From the NCBI GenBank assembly GCA_017654735.1, contig JADPYG010000088.1:4030001-4094000 (forward strand): a DNA stretch of 64,000 bases, written 5' to 3'. Positions 1-11,880 of this stretch are shown one piece after another; the first letter of the stretch is position 1, and every line of letters begins with the position of its first letter. A program made the translations under genes and the position numbers. Origin of the DNA: Vishniacozyma victoriae. Taxonomy: Eukaryota > Basidiomycota > Tremellomycetes > Tremellales > Bulleribasidiaceae. The notes beneath the pieces were generated by a model. That model did no database searches, was not told where the DNA came from, and was given only the letters and a program-made list of their open reading frames with translations.

Positions 1-437
1 TTGGCGCCCAATCGAATGGTCAGTTTTCCAAAACTCTTGTCTGGACCCTCGACCATCGACTGTTCGATCCATTCGCAATACACAGGACGAGCGTCTTTTT
101 GCTTCCAGTTGAGCGTTTGTATCGCCAACTCGACCCGTCCCTTCAGGTCTTCGACTTCCGACTGGGCGAGTGTATCGTTGATCGAAAGAAGCTTTGACAA
201 GCAGTCGGTGATGATCGCTGACCCATTGTACCCCACACATCGAGCATCGCATAGATAGTCGTATGTGACGTTGCTGAGCTCGTCGGGGTTGTTTGATGGC
301 CGGGGGACAGCGAAATTGTGAGCGACGGTGGCTCCAGTGGAGAGTTCACGTATGACTTGCAGATCCCCGGAAAATGAGGGAAGACTAGAGTTTCTCGGGG
401 GTAAGCCCATTCTCTGGGCAAGGGAATTACCAGACAT
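1..437 (-). CDS. Hypothetical protein, partial (runs off left edge)
   Basis: An open minus-strand frame starts with the ATG at 435-437 and runs to the window edge without a stop, giving about 145 N-terminal residues. I do not recognise the family. The visible part has a short disordered N-terminus, then a region with four cysteines (motif LCDARC near residue 62, ITDCLSKLL near 77, VYCEWIEQ near 120) and a predicted helical stretch. There is no clear signal peptide or membrane segment. The start was chosen because it is the first ATG of the open frame; the upstream bases look non-coding. The product is incomplete, so no function is proposed. The plus-strand frame over 1-258 is taken as its shadow. 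Confidence 0.4.
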   Translation of the reverse strand, partial: MSGNSLAQRMGLPPRNSSLPSFSGDLQVIRELSTGATVAHNFAVPRPSNNPDELSNVTYDYLCDARCVGYNGSAIITDCLSKLLSINDTLAQSEVEDLKGRVELAIQTLNWKQKDARPVYCEWIEQSMVEGPDKSFGKLTIRLGA

Positions 438-1003
438 TGTGGATGAGAAAGACAATCGGAGGAACAACGAATGGTCTAAGCAAGACCCCACTTTTCACGT
501 TCAAGCGGAACAAAGGTTGAGCCTCATCGGTGGCAAAGCGCGGACCGTCGACCCCTGACAACGACTGCGCTGAGGAGGTGAAAGTGAATGGATCGCTCAC
601 ATCCTTTGAACAAGTAGCTAGGAGTGGCAATTAATATTGAAAACGACTTGCTCCGGCCGGCAAAGGGAGTGCACAGGACAGTTCAAAGCGACGGCGCAGC
701 CGCACCAGTGCGCAGAGACGGGTGGGTACAACAGTGTGGTTTCGATCGCTCATTCAAACGTGTACATCTCGCTCTGCGTACAGACACAGGGGCCTGCCCG
801 GCGATAGGAATGCAGGAGATGTATGTTTCACCCAGACGGTCAAGTGAGAATGTGATGGCTAGTCAGGGGTTTCTGATGAACGTGTATTGATACAGACGGC
901 AGAGCTGACGCGTTGGGAAAGGAGTCACTTTCACAGCAGGGGGACTGAGCCTCACTACTATATCCATCTCACTTCTACGAGCAACAATCACTCGGCTAGG
1001 ATC
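438..1003. other. Intergenic stretch, no gene supported
   Basis: This is the upstream region of the partial minus gene and the 3' flank of the next minus gene. It holds only short frames without splice context or recognisable protein. I see no repeat or RNA gene. Confidence 0.4.
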
Positions 1004-1684
1004 TTAACCTTTTCGCCGCCGGTACCACCTACTCGATTTCGGCGCCTCACTGGCCGTCCCCTCAATCTCACCCTTCGAAGTGATACTCTCTTGCAACCTA
1101 TTCCAAGCGTCTGCTGGGCATCCATCCTTGAAATCGAATCCCGCTACGAATTTCACGTTCCCAGTGTCGTCCAACACCGACAACGTTCCTAGAGTGGCCG
1201 TGTAAGGTGTGCTGAGTCCATCTCCGGGGCGCCAGGTAGGTATTTCATTCCAACAGACCGTTGAGCTGCCAGTGATTTCGGGAAGACCATCCCACAGACT
1301 ATTCCACCATTCCTCATTGTCCGCTACCGAATCAAAACATCCTGGATGTAGAGTTCGGATCGGACCTTCCGGCCTGAATGTATCTGCCAAAGGCATCACT
1401 CGCTTCACGCGACGTTTGACACCATCTTCGTAAAGTGCGCCGCGTTGCAGCTCGTAGGCCAATGCCGCCTGGTCGATGCGGTCGGTGTCGGGACAGGGTG
1501 GAATGTTGTATCCAGCAAAGGACTCGTGATATCCCGACGTGGCTTGCAGGCTGTGATCGAGGGTTCCGACTGAGCTTGATGAGTGAGTCTTAGCTGAGGT
1601 GTCATCGGTGTGAGGTCCGTCCCTCGAACGTCCGCCGGCACCAGTGAACTTTGACAGGAGAGTTCGAATAGCTGATCTGGGCAT
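1004..1684 (-). CDS. Hypothetical protein, single exon, 226 aa
   Basis: A single uninterrupted minus-strand frame with ATG at 1682-1684. The N-terminal 60 residues are rich in Ser, Thr and Arg and look disordered. The middle and C-terminal part looks folded, with aromatic and Cys-containing motifs (IPPCPDTDRIDQAALAYELQ, LHPGCFDSVADNEEWWNSLW, FDFKDGCPADAWNRL). The C-terminus is basic (SSRWYRRRKG). No signal peptide or transmembrane helix is apparent. I do not recognise the family. It could be lineage-restricted; its neighbour at the window edge is also unrecognised and on the same strand, but I see no clear similarity between the two. Coding status rests on length and composition only. Confidence 0.5.
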   Translation of the reverse strand: MPRSAIRTLLSKFTGAGGRSRDGPHTDDTSAKTHSSSSVGTLDHSLQATSGYHESFAGYNIPPCPDTDRIDQAALAYELQRGALYEDGVKRRVKRVMPLADTFRPEGPIRTLHPGCFDSVADNEEWWNSLWDGLPEITGSSTVCWNEIPTWRPGDGLSTPYTATLGTLSVLDDTGNVKFVAGFDFKDGCPADAWNRLQESITSKGEIEGTASEAPKSSRWYRRRKG

Positions 1685-2260
1685 GGTGGAGTGAATTCGT
1701 GAGTAAGAGATATGTGAGCTAGTAGTTTCGATATTCTTGGAGTTATGTCATCCTTTCAGCGATGCTTTGAGTGAGACCTGAAACGACTCGACCCTTTCAC
1801 GATGTGGGTATGATGATGCATTCATCATTGTACGGCTTACCTCTTGCTCTGCGTTTCAAGGCATGCCCAAGTTGCCCTCACATAAGAATCTCATTCAGGC
1901 GATGCAAGCCCCATTCCCCCATCGCTCTGACGCACGGTCGCATGTCAAAGTGTTCAATCATCAAGTGTCAGGATGTAACCACTGCATGCAAGTCCTAACA
2001 ACACGAACTACTCTATCAAAAACCAAGAGCACTATCATATCAGCGTCATTTCCCTTAGCCACAAAGACGCGGAAAGGGAGATATAGGATCAGACAAGGAT
2101 GTTGCCCTCCGAAGAGGGTAGGTTCGATTCCAAGGGATTGTCGACATGCAAAATATGCGAAGAGGGAGTCCCATGATCATCAGGAAATAGGGTATGTGGG
2201 TTGGCGTAGGAAATGGAAATTAGACTTACGCAGTATTGAAAGGGATCAAACGCGAGGAGT
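1685..2260. other. Intergenic stretch, upstream of hypothetical gene and 3' flank of eS12
   Basis: This stretch holds the promoter side of the 1004-1684 gene and the 3' flank of the eS12 gene. A plus-strand frame at 1863-2366 overlaps the eS12 3' exons and has no recognisable protein character. No RNA gene was identified. Confidence 0.4.
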
Positions 2261-2851
2261 TTATCGGGTCTTGAAGTCTGTCATGTCAGCTCTGTCCCAT
2301 TCGCGTTTAATAAGGGATAACGTACAGTCGAGGAGGACCTGGAGGGCGGGGGAGTCCTGTCCGTAGTTGGTGATAACGACACATGAACATCCGACGACCT
2401 TTCTGGGCTTGCCCTCTCGGTCGATCTTCTGTGGTATTGTTAGCTCCATCCAAAGCTAAATGTAGGGTGAACTTACGGCCAAACCGGCCCACTGTCCGAG
2501 GACCTTGGCGTCAGAGACCTTGATGAGCTGGATGTTGTGCTCGGCACAAAGAGCCTCGATGAGCTTGAGGTACTCGGCTAAATCCCATCAGTAAAATTCC
2601 TTTTCTAATCCACGCAATTACTCACCCTCAGTGACGGTCTCAACCAAGACACACAAGTGAGCCTCCTTCTTGTCGAGAGCCTTGGTGCACTCCCTTAGAC
2701 CTCGAGCGAGACCATCGTGGACCAAAGCGGTCTTGATGACGGCCTGGAGAGCGTCTTCGACAGACATAGGTCCGGACTTGTCGGCAACCTCGACCTGCTC
2801 CTCGACCTCTGCTGCGGGTACATCTTGAACTTCGGATCCAGCGTCAGACAT
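2261..2851 (-). CDS. RPS12: 40S ribosomal protein eS12
   Basis: Four exons (2851-2626, 2577-2477, 2428-2326, 2277-2261) give a 148-residue protein, the usual eS12 length. Each of the three introns is 48 nt and bounded by GT/AG (donors GTGAGT, GTAAGT, GTACGT). The product begins with an acidic tail ([20 protein letters not shown]). The conserved eS12 fold follows, with motifs such as [40 protein letters not shown] and [14 protein letters not shown]. It ends in DYFKTR, the typical eS12 C-terminus once the last tiny exon of 17 nt is joined. It is a component of the small ribosomal subunit beak. The last exon is easy to miss because the preceding frame reads into the intron. Confidence 0.95.
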
Positions 2852-3053
2852 TTTAGGTGATTTCTAGTCTTCTTCCACTGGTAAATAAGGGGAGAGAGAT
2901 ATAGGTGTTTTTTGGGATAGTAGAATAGGAATGACGGTGGAGGTGGTAATGACATTTCGGAGGAGCGGAGTTATTCGGAGTTTTGAAATTTCACGATGTG
3001 GCAGATCTAGTAGATGTATTCATAAGGGCATTAGACAAGCATTATAATCATGG

Positions 3054-5138
3054 TCATGGTATAATCGTAACAATAGGTTCAACACTCGTATCAGTGCTCC
3101 ATACCCTCAATCCTCCTCTACTATGAGGGTCTGGATGAATTGAATCAATGATGGTCCTTCCATACCAGACCTCCTTGTATCCCATATCTCTGAGACTATC
3201 CTTGATAGTAGGCCCACTTTTGCTCGATTCTGTTTCGCCCATATTGAACACGGCTTCGAAAGCAATGACATGCGAAGGTCGATCGTGGCCGGTGGAACCA
3301 TACTGAGTGGCATAAGCTTCCATGTGCTCATTGAAGGATTTCAGAGGAGCGTCGAAGAATAATTGCGTTTCGTCTCGATAAGTCGCGCGGTCGATGCTAT
3401 TTCACATTAGCTTGCGTACTTTTCGGGATGGAAGAGGAAAAACTCTCACCTTCGGTCCACGGGCGGCTCACACCCAAGTCTCCAATTGGGGACATCCCGA
3501 TGTAAATGACTCTGCCAAGGGGTAGCGTAACAGCTAATGACTACCGCGACCCCCGTGACATCCCCAATTTCCCCACGACGCAGGACACTCATAACCTCGA
3601 CTTGAGCCCAATCGTGCACGGCGTTCAAGTAGATATAGATCGGTATCGGCGCAAGCATGATAAGGTAGAACGCTCGCTTCGGGAATCGAACATATTGTCG
3701 AATCGAATCCCGAAAGTGGTACGCGCCAATGACTGTCGGTGTATACCCTTTAAATAGAGGAGGGAGCGCGAAGAGGAGTAGGCAAGGTAGGAAAGGGTGT
3801 AAGAATCGCCATTCCGAATGCGGTGACCAAGACAGGACAAAGATGGCGGATGCGATACCTCGAGCCAGGGCTCGCATGCCTTCCGGAGCGTCCAGTGACT
3901 TGAGCATAGCCGGGACGTATCGTCTTGGTAGTAGACAAGAGATGAAACCTTGACCCCACCAGTACCATATTGGAAATAGAAAGATGGGTAACGTCGAAGT
4001 GAGGTGGTAAATTGGACTAGTGGCTCCGAAGACTGCGGAGATGTACATGTTGATTCGTATAAAGTTCCACAGGGCAAAGTAGAGTTTGCCGGAAAAGTAG
4101 TAATCGACCATAGTGGAGCATGTCAGAGCTATGATACTGTCCATCAGCTATGTGATTGAGCTCTAAACTAGAGATGCTTACGCGGTCAAAGCACCTTTAA
4201 CGAGATCACGGATGATCCTAACTGGATTTCGATTACCTCTCAATCTGAGCAAGTACTCTGTACCGAGGTACAGCCAGAATACGACGGTGGTAGGCCGCAT
4301 ACAAATAGCTACACTAGCGAAGAAGACGGCCAGAGCAAAGCTCTCGTGGACACTAGTCAATTAGTGATTGGGTCAAGACCATGTACATACGTTTCATCAT
4401 CAAAAGCCGGTCCACCTCGGTCCATCGCGACATAATCCAAATCTTCCACAGAGATGACCGGCTTTGCCTCATCCTCCTTTCGCCCACGGAAAGAATCTTG
4501 TGAGGACCGGTCCGAGACTAGTGCGATCGATTCGGAAGAACGTCTCCCGCCTAGTAGAGGATCACTGGTGGGAGTTGGCGAGGGGAGAGGAAAGTAGACA
4601 AGAGCGAGGGTAGTTAACATTGTTTCTGGCGAATTCGAGAGTGACCGAGTCAAGGCATGGGCATGAAAGAGATTCGTGGCTGACAAGAACATCTTATCGT
4701 CAGCTCAGTACTTTGCAAGCTCTGATTAGCTTACAGCTCCAGCCGCTGATCCTGGGCCTAGGAGTTTGGAAGATAATCGATATGTCGCCCAATCCGTTAC
4801 GGCAGCTACTACCACCCCGACCAAACGAGGCATCAGGACCTATTCATCAGCTCATTCGTACTTCAGAACTGATGACATACAAGTAACCTCGTATCATCGA
4901 GGCCTGTGACTTGCAAGAGTCGATAAATAATAACAAACACCCCAGGCCATATCCACCCCCTAAGTCGACCGCCATCTGGCAAATCCCTCCATTCCCAAGT
5001 TAAAAATCCATAACCAAAGACATATTCATGAGCTACTTCTAGTGATTGCCAGTATTCATCGGGCTGGAAATATGTTTGTGGGAATAGCAAGGATATAGAT
5101 CTAAATGCCAATGCCAGTAGGAGTGGTTTGGGCAGCAT
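3054..5138 (-). CDS. GPI10: GPI mannosyltransferase 3 (PIG-B/Gpi10, GT22 family)
   Basis: This is the ER membrane enzyme that adds the third mannose, alpha-1,2 linked, to the GPI anchor precursor using dolichol-phosphate mannose. The N-terminal exon carries the GT22 signature just after the first hydrophobic segment (TYFQPDEYWQSLEVAHEYVF, followed by YGFLTWEW). Later exons show the family blocks LFHAHALTRSLSNSPETMLT, CMRPTTVVFWLYLGTEYL, TCSTMVDYYFSGKLYFALW and a hydrophobic multi-pass C-terminal half. Six or more exons are joined by GT/AG introns (for example the donor GTATGT after codons for TRLL near 4880). The most similar alternatives are Smp3 and Alg9/Alg12; the LTWEW and SNSPETMLT blocks fit PIG-B best. 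A serine/proline-rich insertion (about residues 170-215) looks disordered. Confidence 0.88.
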
Positions 5139-5338
5139 TGCCTATGAGTGTGATGAAGGATTGATGTTGCATGGACCTCTGATTAACGCTTCATAGTACA
5201 GAACACGTAAAGTGGAGGTACTTTCCCACGGTATTCTAAGTCCATGAATCGAGTGTCGTTGGCTATAGTATGTCATTTCCTTTCCCTCTAATCGTATGAA
5301 CAAGTACAGCATAGAGCTAGATTATCAGTACAGTCATC

Positions 5339-6635
5339 ATGGTGAGCTTCCCCTTGGTTGACGCCTGCAGTAAGTCGGAGCAAGCTGACAGACAAGTCGC
5401 TCTCGTACCTCCTCCAAGAATCTACAGCTCGTAAGCCACTCCCTAATCCACTAGTCGACAACTAATCCCCAGTCCACCCCGAATCAATCTGGGCCCTGTC
5501 CTACACTCCAACACACCTCATCTCAGGATCCTCAGATGGTCATCTCCGTATATTCGATCCCTCATCACTAGCAGAGCCATTACATGATATCGCATCCCAC
5601 CCCCTTGCTATTACTTCGCTTTCAACTACTTCCGATGGGAAATACGCATTAGGAACGAGTCTCGATGGAACTGTTGTCTTGGTCGATACGGTCAATGGGA
5701 GTGTTATTGGGAAAGTAGAGACTGGTCGAGAAAAGGCTGCAGAGGGTGAAAAGGGTAAGCTCACATGACCGCAGGGTGTTCAGAGCTGATAAGTAGAATT
5801 ACCAGGATATGCAGCTTCTATTCACCCAGATGGGAAATGTTGGGCATGGTCCGGTAGATCATCAAAGTTGGGTATACGTCAAATCAGCTCTCTAGGCGCA
5901 GAGAACGGGAATGGCGAGTCGAACGGAGAAGCAAGTCGTGGACCTCTAGCAGGTCCTGGGAAAGTGGTAGATACAGGAAAAGGAAAGTTTGGGATGGACG
6001 TTCAATTCGTAAGCTCCCTACCTCGAGATTGGATTGAGCTAATAGAAAGTCCCCGGACGGACAGTCTGTTGCTGTATCGACGGAAGCTGGACAGATTATT
6101 GTGGTTGATACGGAAACTCAAGAGGTGATTGCGACATACGCATCACACGCTATGGCCGTCCGTACAATCTCCTGGTCTCCTGATTCACAGGTACGCTCTT
6201 CGCCCTTGGATGATGATGAGCTGACAACTAGTGGCTATACTCGGGAGCAGACGATCAGAGGATAGTCCTACACGACGCCCGAGCGGGTTCAAAGACTGGA
6301 ACTGGTGGAAAGGGAGAAGGAGCAGTAGCGATCCTCCAAGGACATCAGAGTTGGGTTCTAAGCGTCGCCGCATCGCCAGATTCCAAATTGCTAGGTAGCG
6401 GGTAAGCTAATCTCCCTTCAGGTGGGCAGAGCTGATTGATAGTGGTGCCGATAAAATGATCAAATTATGGGATGTCGGACAGAGAGCTTGCGTCTCGACA
6501 AATACGACAACGGCGGAAGTTTGGGGATTCAAATGGCAGCCTAGTGGAAATGATTCTTTTGCTGTCGGCAAGCAATTTGCTGTTGCGGGTGATGATAAGG
6601 CTGTATCATTATACAGGGCCGCGGGTAGTTTGTAG
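5339..6635 (+). CDS. SKI8: WD40 protein, Ski complex subunit Ski8/WDR61
   Basis: A multi-exon gene starting with a tiny first exon (ATG at 5339-5341 directly followed by a GTGAGC donor). The predicted protein is built from WD40 repeats, seen as HPESIWALSYTPTHLISGSS, DGHLRIFDP, WSPDSQ, GHQSWVLSVAASPD, DKMIKLWDV and VWGFKWQP. It ends with DDKAVSLYRAAGSL at 6635. The pattern and the ending match Ski8/WDR61/Rec14, which serves in the cytoplasmic Ski complex (3' to 5' mRNA decay with the exosome). In other fungi it also serves in meiotic recombination, and in animals in the PAF complex. A Gly/Asn/Glu-rich insertion (GAENGNGESNGE) lies in a blade loop. Other WD40 families remain possible, but the overall length and C-terminus fit Ski8. 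Confidence 0.8.
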
Positions 6636-6750
6636 ACGACCAAGGGACAGGGTATAGACAAAAGTTGCTATAATGTATAGTAAAAAGAGCACATGCATTC
6701 ATTCATCCAGTACCTATACAATCCAATCATACTACCTAGCACGGAGCAAA

Positions 6751-8669
6751 CTACCCAGCATGTTCAACAATCTCCGAAACAACCTTTCCAGCTTTAAATA
6801 CACTCTTGATCTGCTCCGGCAAGGCATTCTCCCTGAAATCACCCTCATCACCAGTCGGTACTGAGATATTGATACTGCTAGTCTTTGACGTGATGATTTC
6901 GACGATGTCCATACATTCCTTTGAAAGGTAGACTTGTCCACTGTCGGTAGTATCGACTTGGACTGTTGGGACTGTTCCTGTGATTTGAACTTCGAAAGAT
7001 GGGGATGAGGTTATAGAGAGGGAGGAAACGGCTGATTCCATTACTAGAGCTGTCTTCTTACATCCGACTGGTCGTTAGCTATATTCGTCGAAAGGTAGAA
7101 AGAAAGCTTACCCATGCTAACGGCATTGATCTTGCCAATGATCCTGATGGTCGAATTGGTACAGCCAAAGATATGTACAGTGTACTGCAATCCAGTCTGA
7201 TCAATCACGATATCTCGGTTTCCATCTTGGTTTTCCTATTCATCAGTCTTCGCACATGCAGAGAAGACATGAGGACATACCACCATCCACTTGTTCCCAT
7301 CTTCAAGCTCGAACTTAGGAGGTTTCTTGGTAAGAGTAGTTGGCTTCTTGCCAACGGCAGGAGGTTCCTTCTTTTGATTATCGGGAACGACTGATGAACT
7401 TCTCAATTCCGGATTCTTGTGGGTCATCTGGGATGGATCCACCTTCTTGAGACCGGAAGTGACAGATCCACCTTTATTGAGAGCAGCGAGGAGGGCTCCG
7501 GCACCTGCGGCACCCCCAGCAGCAGCGGCTGCTTTGGGAGCTGAAGATGATTCAGTAGGTGGAGGTGGGGGTGCGGAGGGGGTGGACGAGGGGACGGAAG
7601 ATGGAGCTGGGTCGCCCTGAGGATCAGCTCGGGCCAACGGAAAAAAGCTGCAAGCTTACCTTTGGGTTCCAGGTAACACCAGTAGTGTGGTATTGCTTAA
7701 TGTATTTCTGCAGAGCATCGAGGAGCTCCGAGAATGATTTTGCCCAAGCGATAGCAGCTGGATTACTGCTTGTCAGCTCATGCTTGAGGTTTAGCTAGCT
7801 GACGTACGTCTCTTTGAACTGCTTGGTGACTCGATCAGCCCAGAACTGAGCAGCATTATTCATTTCCCCGACATAAGGAGCTGGAGCAGGTTCCTTCTCA
7901 TCAGCCTTACCCCAATATCAGGTTTGAAAGGACATACAACCTGTACCCAACCCCACGCACCAACTCCCTCACCAACAACACTCAAACATGCTCCCCATTC
8001 CCTACCTTCCTTCGATCGGTTTAAGGTATCCTTAGCTTCCATCACTTTAGTGATTGCTGCTCCTTGAGGACCTAGGAGGGGGCCTAGTGCTGATGCGGCT
8101 GGTTTGGCGTGGTTTGAAGCTAGTTGGAGGTAATCTAGTTGAGCTCGGCATAGAGGTTCAAGAAGAGCGGTCTGGAGTCAGTGCCATCCCTTATCAATTC
8201 AGTTGTATGCCGAGATTATCTGGAGTCTATGCCCCTGAAGGTGACAGTACGGACGATATGGCTGGGAGGAAGCTATGACTCACATGCTGCTCAACAATCC
8301 CCCCAATCTCCTTGGATTTAGCAAGACAGCTAGCCAAAGCTCCATTAACAATCTCATCCTCATAAGCTTTAACAGCAGGTGACATCTCTTGTCCTCCACC
8401 ACTCCTAGCAGCTTCAGGAGCAGGGGCAGAAGGGGCTACGTGAGCTGCGACGGCATCGTGCGAACCGCCAGTGGGCGATTTGAGAGCTGGGGATGATTGT
8501 TGGGATAAAGCTACATCTTCAAGTCGGGATGTAACGGCTAACCATCAGCTTCTGATATCTCTCGCGATGATGACAGCTGACCTTCGAGCCGTTTACTACC
8601 TTGTCAGCGCAGTCAGTCAAGGGTGGGGTACTTACATGATAGTACTGAGGTTGACATTTGAAGCCATGA
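6751..8669 (-). CDS. SRV2: Adenylyl cyclase-associated protein (CAP/Srv2)
   Basis: CAP recycles actin monomers together with cofilin and links adenylyl cyclase to Ras signalling in fungi. The start is the ATG at 8667-8669 (MASNVNLSTIM), just before an intron. The order is an N-terminal helical segment, the CAP-N helical folded domain, a proline-rich linker (SAPPPPPTESS) with an Ala/Gly-rich stretch (AAAAAGGAAGAGALLAALNKG) and a WH2-like region. The C-terminal beta-helix CARP domain follows, seen in FELEDGNKWMVV, STINISVP-like and NALPEQIKSVFKAGKVVSEI. It ends at the TAG at 6751-6753. Introns are short with branch points of the GCTGAC type. It converges with SKI8, whose stop is about 115 bp away. 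Confidence 0.92.
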
Positions 8670-8941
8670 TGCAAGAATGCTTAGGCTTATCAGTCAGCTA
8701 TCATGCAGACAGTCTCGTAGCTGAGTACGTACTTAGAATAGGATCAAGATAGTAGAGTGGGGTATAATAGTAGTCACTGTTTAGGTAACTTATGTCCCTG
8801 CGTCATGACCTTCGCGTCTCGTCGTCGTCGTTGCGGAATCAAATCTATACAGCGGACATCACCGGTTAGATAGCGATTGAATGACTATTCCCTATCAACC
8901 ATCTACGACAACCATACAGAGGCTCAGCGTCAAGACACAAG

Positions 8942-11719
8942 ATGGACGCTATTAGAGTAGCAAAAGTAGAGAATGTCCAACTCGATCGATTCATTCCCCC
9001 AACCAACCCCAGTTCAGGCGTCACCAAACAACGTATAACCATCACTCTTCATCTAACACCTCATCACCTCATCTTCTCCCCTTCCGACCAATTCTCCGAA
9101 TTGACAACTTCGAAGTCTATCCAAGATCCTACAGTGGAGACGGATGAGATATGGGTACCTTACCCCAGTATCACGTTGTTGACGAGATTACCGGCAACTA
9201 TACAGGGGTTGTATCCCTTGCAGATTCGGACGAGGAACTTTGAGAGTTATGTTCTTTATTTTGAGAGGGATAGGGAAGGTGGGGCTGAGGATGTCTGGCA
9301 GAGTGTCAAGGATTGTGCTGTCTCTGGTGGGCTTGCTCTAGTTCTACTTCCAATGAATAAGCTGATTGGTAGCATCGGTTGAACAGCTATACGCCTTCAA
9401 TTATACCCTCCCTGTGGCTTCATCTAGCAAGAACACTCTATCCCCCACTACCAGGGCTGCACGTATAGTCAGCTCTCCCCTTTCGACACGGTACGATAAC
9501 GAGGAGCCAGACTCAACACCCTCCCCCGAGACAACACCAAGCGGGTGGTCAGTCTACAACCCCCGTACCGAATTCACGAGGCAGGGGGTTGGCTCCAGGA
9601 CCCGGGGATGGAGGTTTACCGATATCAACAAAGATTATTCCTTCTCACCTACATATCCTTCCAAATTGGTCGTACCAAGTCGGATTGGGGATGCAGTCTT
9701 GCAATACGCTGCCAAGTATCGAAGTAAAGCTAGAATACCAGCTTTAACATATCTCCACTGGGCCAATAATGTGAGTTCGCATTACCCGTAACGTGCAGAA
9801 TTGATGAGCAGGCATCAATCACACGGTCATCACAACCGATGGTTGGGCTGAAAGGTGCTCGGTCGGCACAAGATGAACGCCTCGTCGAATGTATCTTTTC
9901 ATCGCACCAATCTCCGGAAGATACATACACCTCCCCCGCGCCTACACCGCAAGTCTACGGATCCACCTCCACCAATATGATCATCGATGCTCGACCCACG
10001 ACAAACGCGATGGCAAACGTAGCTATGGGGGCTGGCACAGAGAATATGGAACATTACAAATTCGGCAAGAAAGCGTATCTCGGTATCGACAATATCCATG
10101 TCATGCGGAAATCGCTCCACACTATCACTGAAGCCATTGCCGAAGCCGAATCATCGGGTAGTATCGATAGGGCGTTATTGAGGAAAAGTAATTGGTTAAG
10201 ACACATTTCGACTATTATGGATGGATCTCTTGTGATTATACGGAATATCCACTTGAACGCCAGTCACGTCTTGATTCACTGTTCGGATGGATGGGATCGA
10301 ACAGCTCAATTATCTGCGATAGCCCAAATATGTCTTGATCCATACTTTCGAACTATCGACGGATTAAAAGTCTTGATTGAAAAGGATTGGGTGTCTTTTG
10401 GACATAAATTCCTTGATCGATCTGGACATTTGTCTTCAGAGAAACACTTTACAGTGACGGAACCAGAGGATGAGTCCGATGAAGAAGGAGGAGGAGGAGG
10501 GGGAGCTTCAAAAGCAGCACAAGCATTCTTTGCTTCTGTTCAAAAACAATTTACATCTTCCAATTCACATCAGAAGGAAGTATCGCCGGTCTTTCACCAA
10601 TTTCTCGATTGTATTCGACAAATTCAACGACAATCACCAGATCGATTCGAATACAATGAAAATTACCTCTTGGATCTACATTATCATCTATACTCTTGTC
10701 AATTTGGGACAATGTTGTTTAATAATGAACGCGAAAGAAGGAGTCCACCTTCTTTAACGACAAAACCATATTGCGAGCGAACAGTGTCAATGTGGGATTG
10801 GGTCGACATAGATCGATCGAGATATATCAACGATACTTTCAACCCTTCCCTTGACGATCGTGAATCAAGAGATCCAAATTCCGATCAAGGCGTCTTACTT
10901 CCCGATCCGAAAGATGTCCGATTCTGGCACGGTCTCTTCCGTCGAGGTGATGACGAAATGAATGGATCAAAATTAGCTCTATCTCAAGCTCAAGGCGCAG
11001 AGGTCCTTAATGTCCAAGCCGGTCAAGTGGATCCAGGAACCCCAGACGCTCTCTTGAACACAACAGAGAACCCTCTGACCGCCCCACCACCCCGGAATTC
11101 AACTCCCGTCCCTCGACATGTCCAACCCCAATCAACTAGTAGACCACAAACTCCCCCTCCGAAATCGGCCCGTGTCCCCACTTCGAACGGATGGGGCTGG
11201 TCAAATATCTCCAGTGGAGCTTTTAATGCTCTATCAGTAGCTAGTAATCAAATAAAAACGATATCAACGGAAGCAATGGCTCAAATCCGACAAGAAGCGA
11301 ATGAGGGTAGGGAACTAGGTGGATTGGGTAGGGCGAATGATTATGGTCAAAGCCAAGGTCCACCACAGGCAAAGGGGAGGGGAATGAGGATGCCATCAGA
11401 GGCTAATCCCTGGGATGATTCTCCCAATGATTCGGGAGCGGGACATACGAAAGATGTATCGACTGGTAGTAATTGGGATGTTGATCCTTGGGGGAATCGG
11501 ATGGGGACTATTAAAGGCAATCAGTCTGAACCTGTCTCATTGGATCGACTTTCGTTAATGGATGATCCGAGGACGAGTAGGGGACCATCACCGAAACCTC
11601 AACCACAATCTACGTCGGCACCACAGAGAGCAAGGACGCAGACGAAGGAAGAGAAAGAATTGGAAGAAGCCGCTTTGGGCGGGGATCAGAAGGCGTGGGA
11701 TCCGCTTGGTGCTTTGTAG
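8942..11719 (+). CDS. YMR1: Myotubularin-family phosphoinositide 3-phosphatase
   Basis: Exons 8942-9326, 9373-9770 and 9812-11719 join in frame to give 896 residues. The N-terminal 130 residues form a PH-GRAM-like domain. A catalytic domain follows, with the myotubularin P-loop CSDGWDRT at about residue 418 (Cys-X5-Arg, with the Asp typical of active members). The flanking blocks SNWLRHISTIMDGSL and KDWVSFGHKFLDRSGHL are also typical. The family removes the D3 phosphate from PI3P and PI(3,5)P2 on endosomal and vacuolar membranes. The last 280 residues are low-complexity (Pro, Ser, Asn, Gly rich) and look disordered. A six-glycine tract interrupts the catalytic domain (EEGGGGGGASK). Retention of Cys and Arg argues for an active enzyme. 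Confidence 0.92.
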
Positions 11720-11880
11720 CACCCAGTATCGAAGAAATCATGACTTTCCGCGACTCAGTAACTCAGTATACCATCAAACCATATCTAGATCACATAACAT
11801 AATGACACGAATGAATGAGTAATGCGAATGCATGTTATTTGCAAAGAGGCCACACTTTTACAACTCCCCCCTGTCCCAAC

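Noticed and set aside
2100..2150. A T-loop-like sequence GGTTCGATTCC suggesting a tRNA
   Set aside because: The flanks do not pair into a T stem (G-G and A-A mismatches), and no D or anticodon arm could be found upstream.
1863..2366. Plus-strand frame of 167 codons overlapping eS12
   Set aside because: It is antisense to eS12 coding exons, has no recognisable protein character and no splice support.
8942..11719. SAC-type phosphatase as the identity of the YMR1-like gene
   Set aside because: The P-loop is CSDGWDRT, specific to myotubularins, whereas SAC proteins have RTNCVDCLDRTN.
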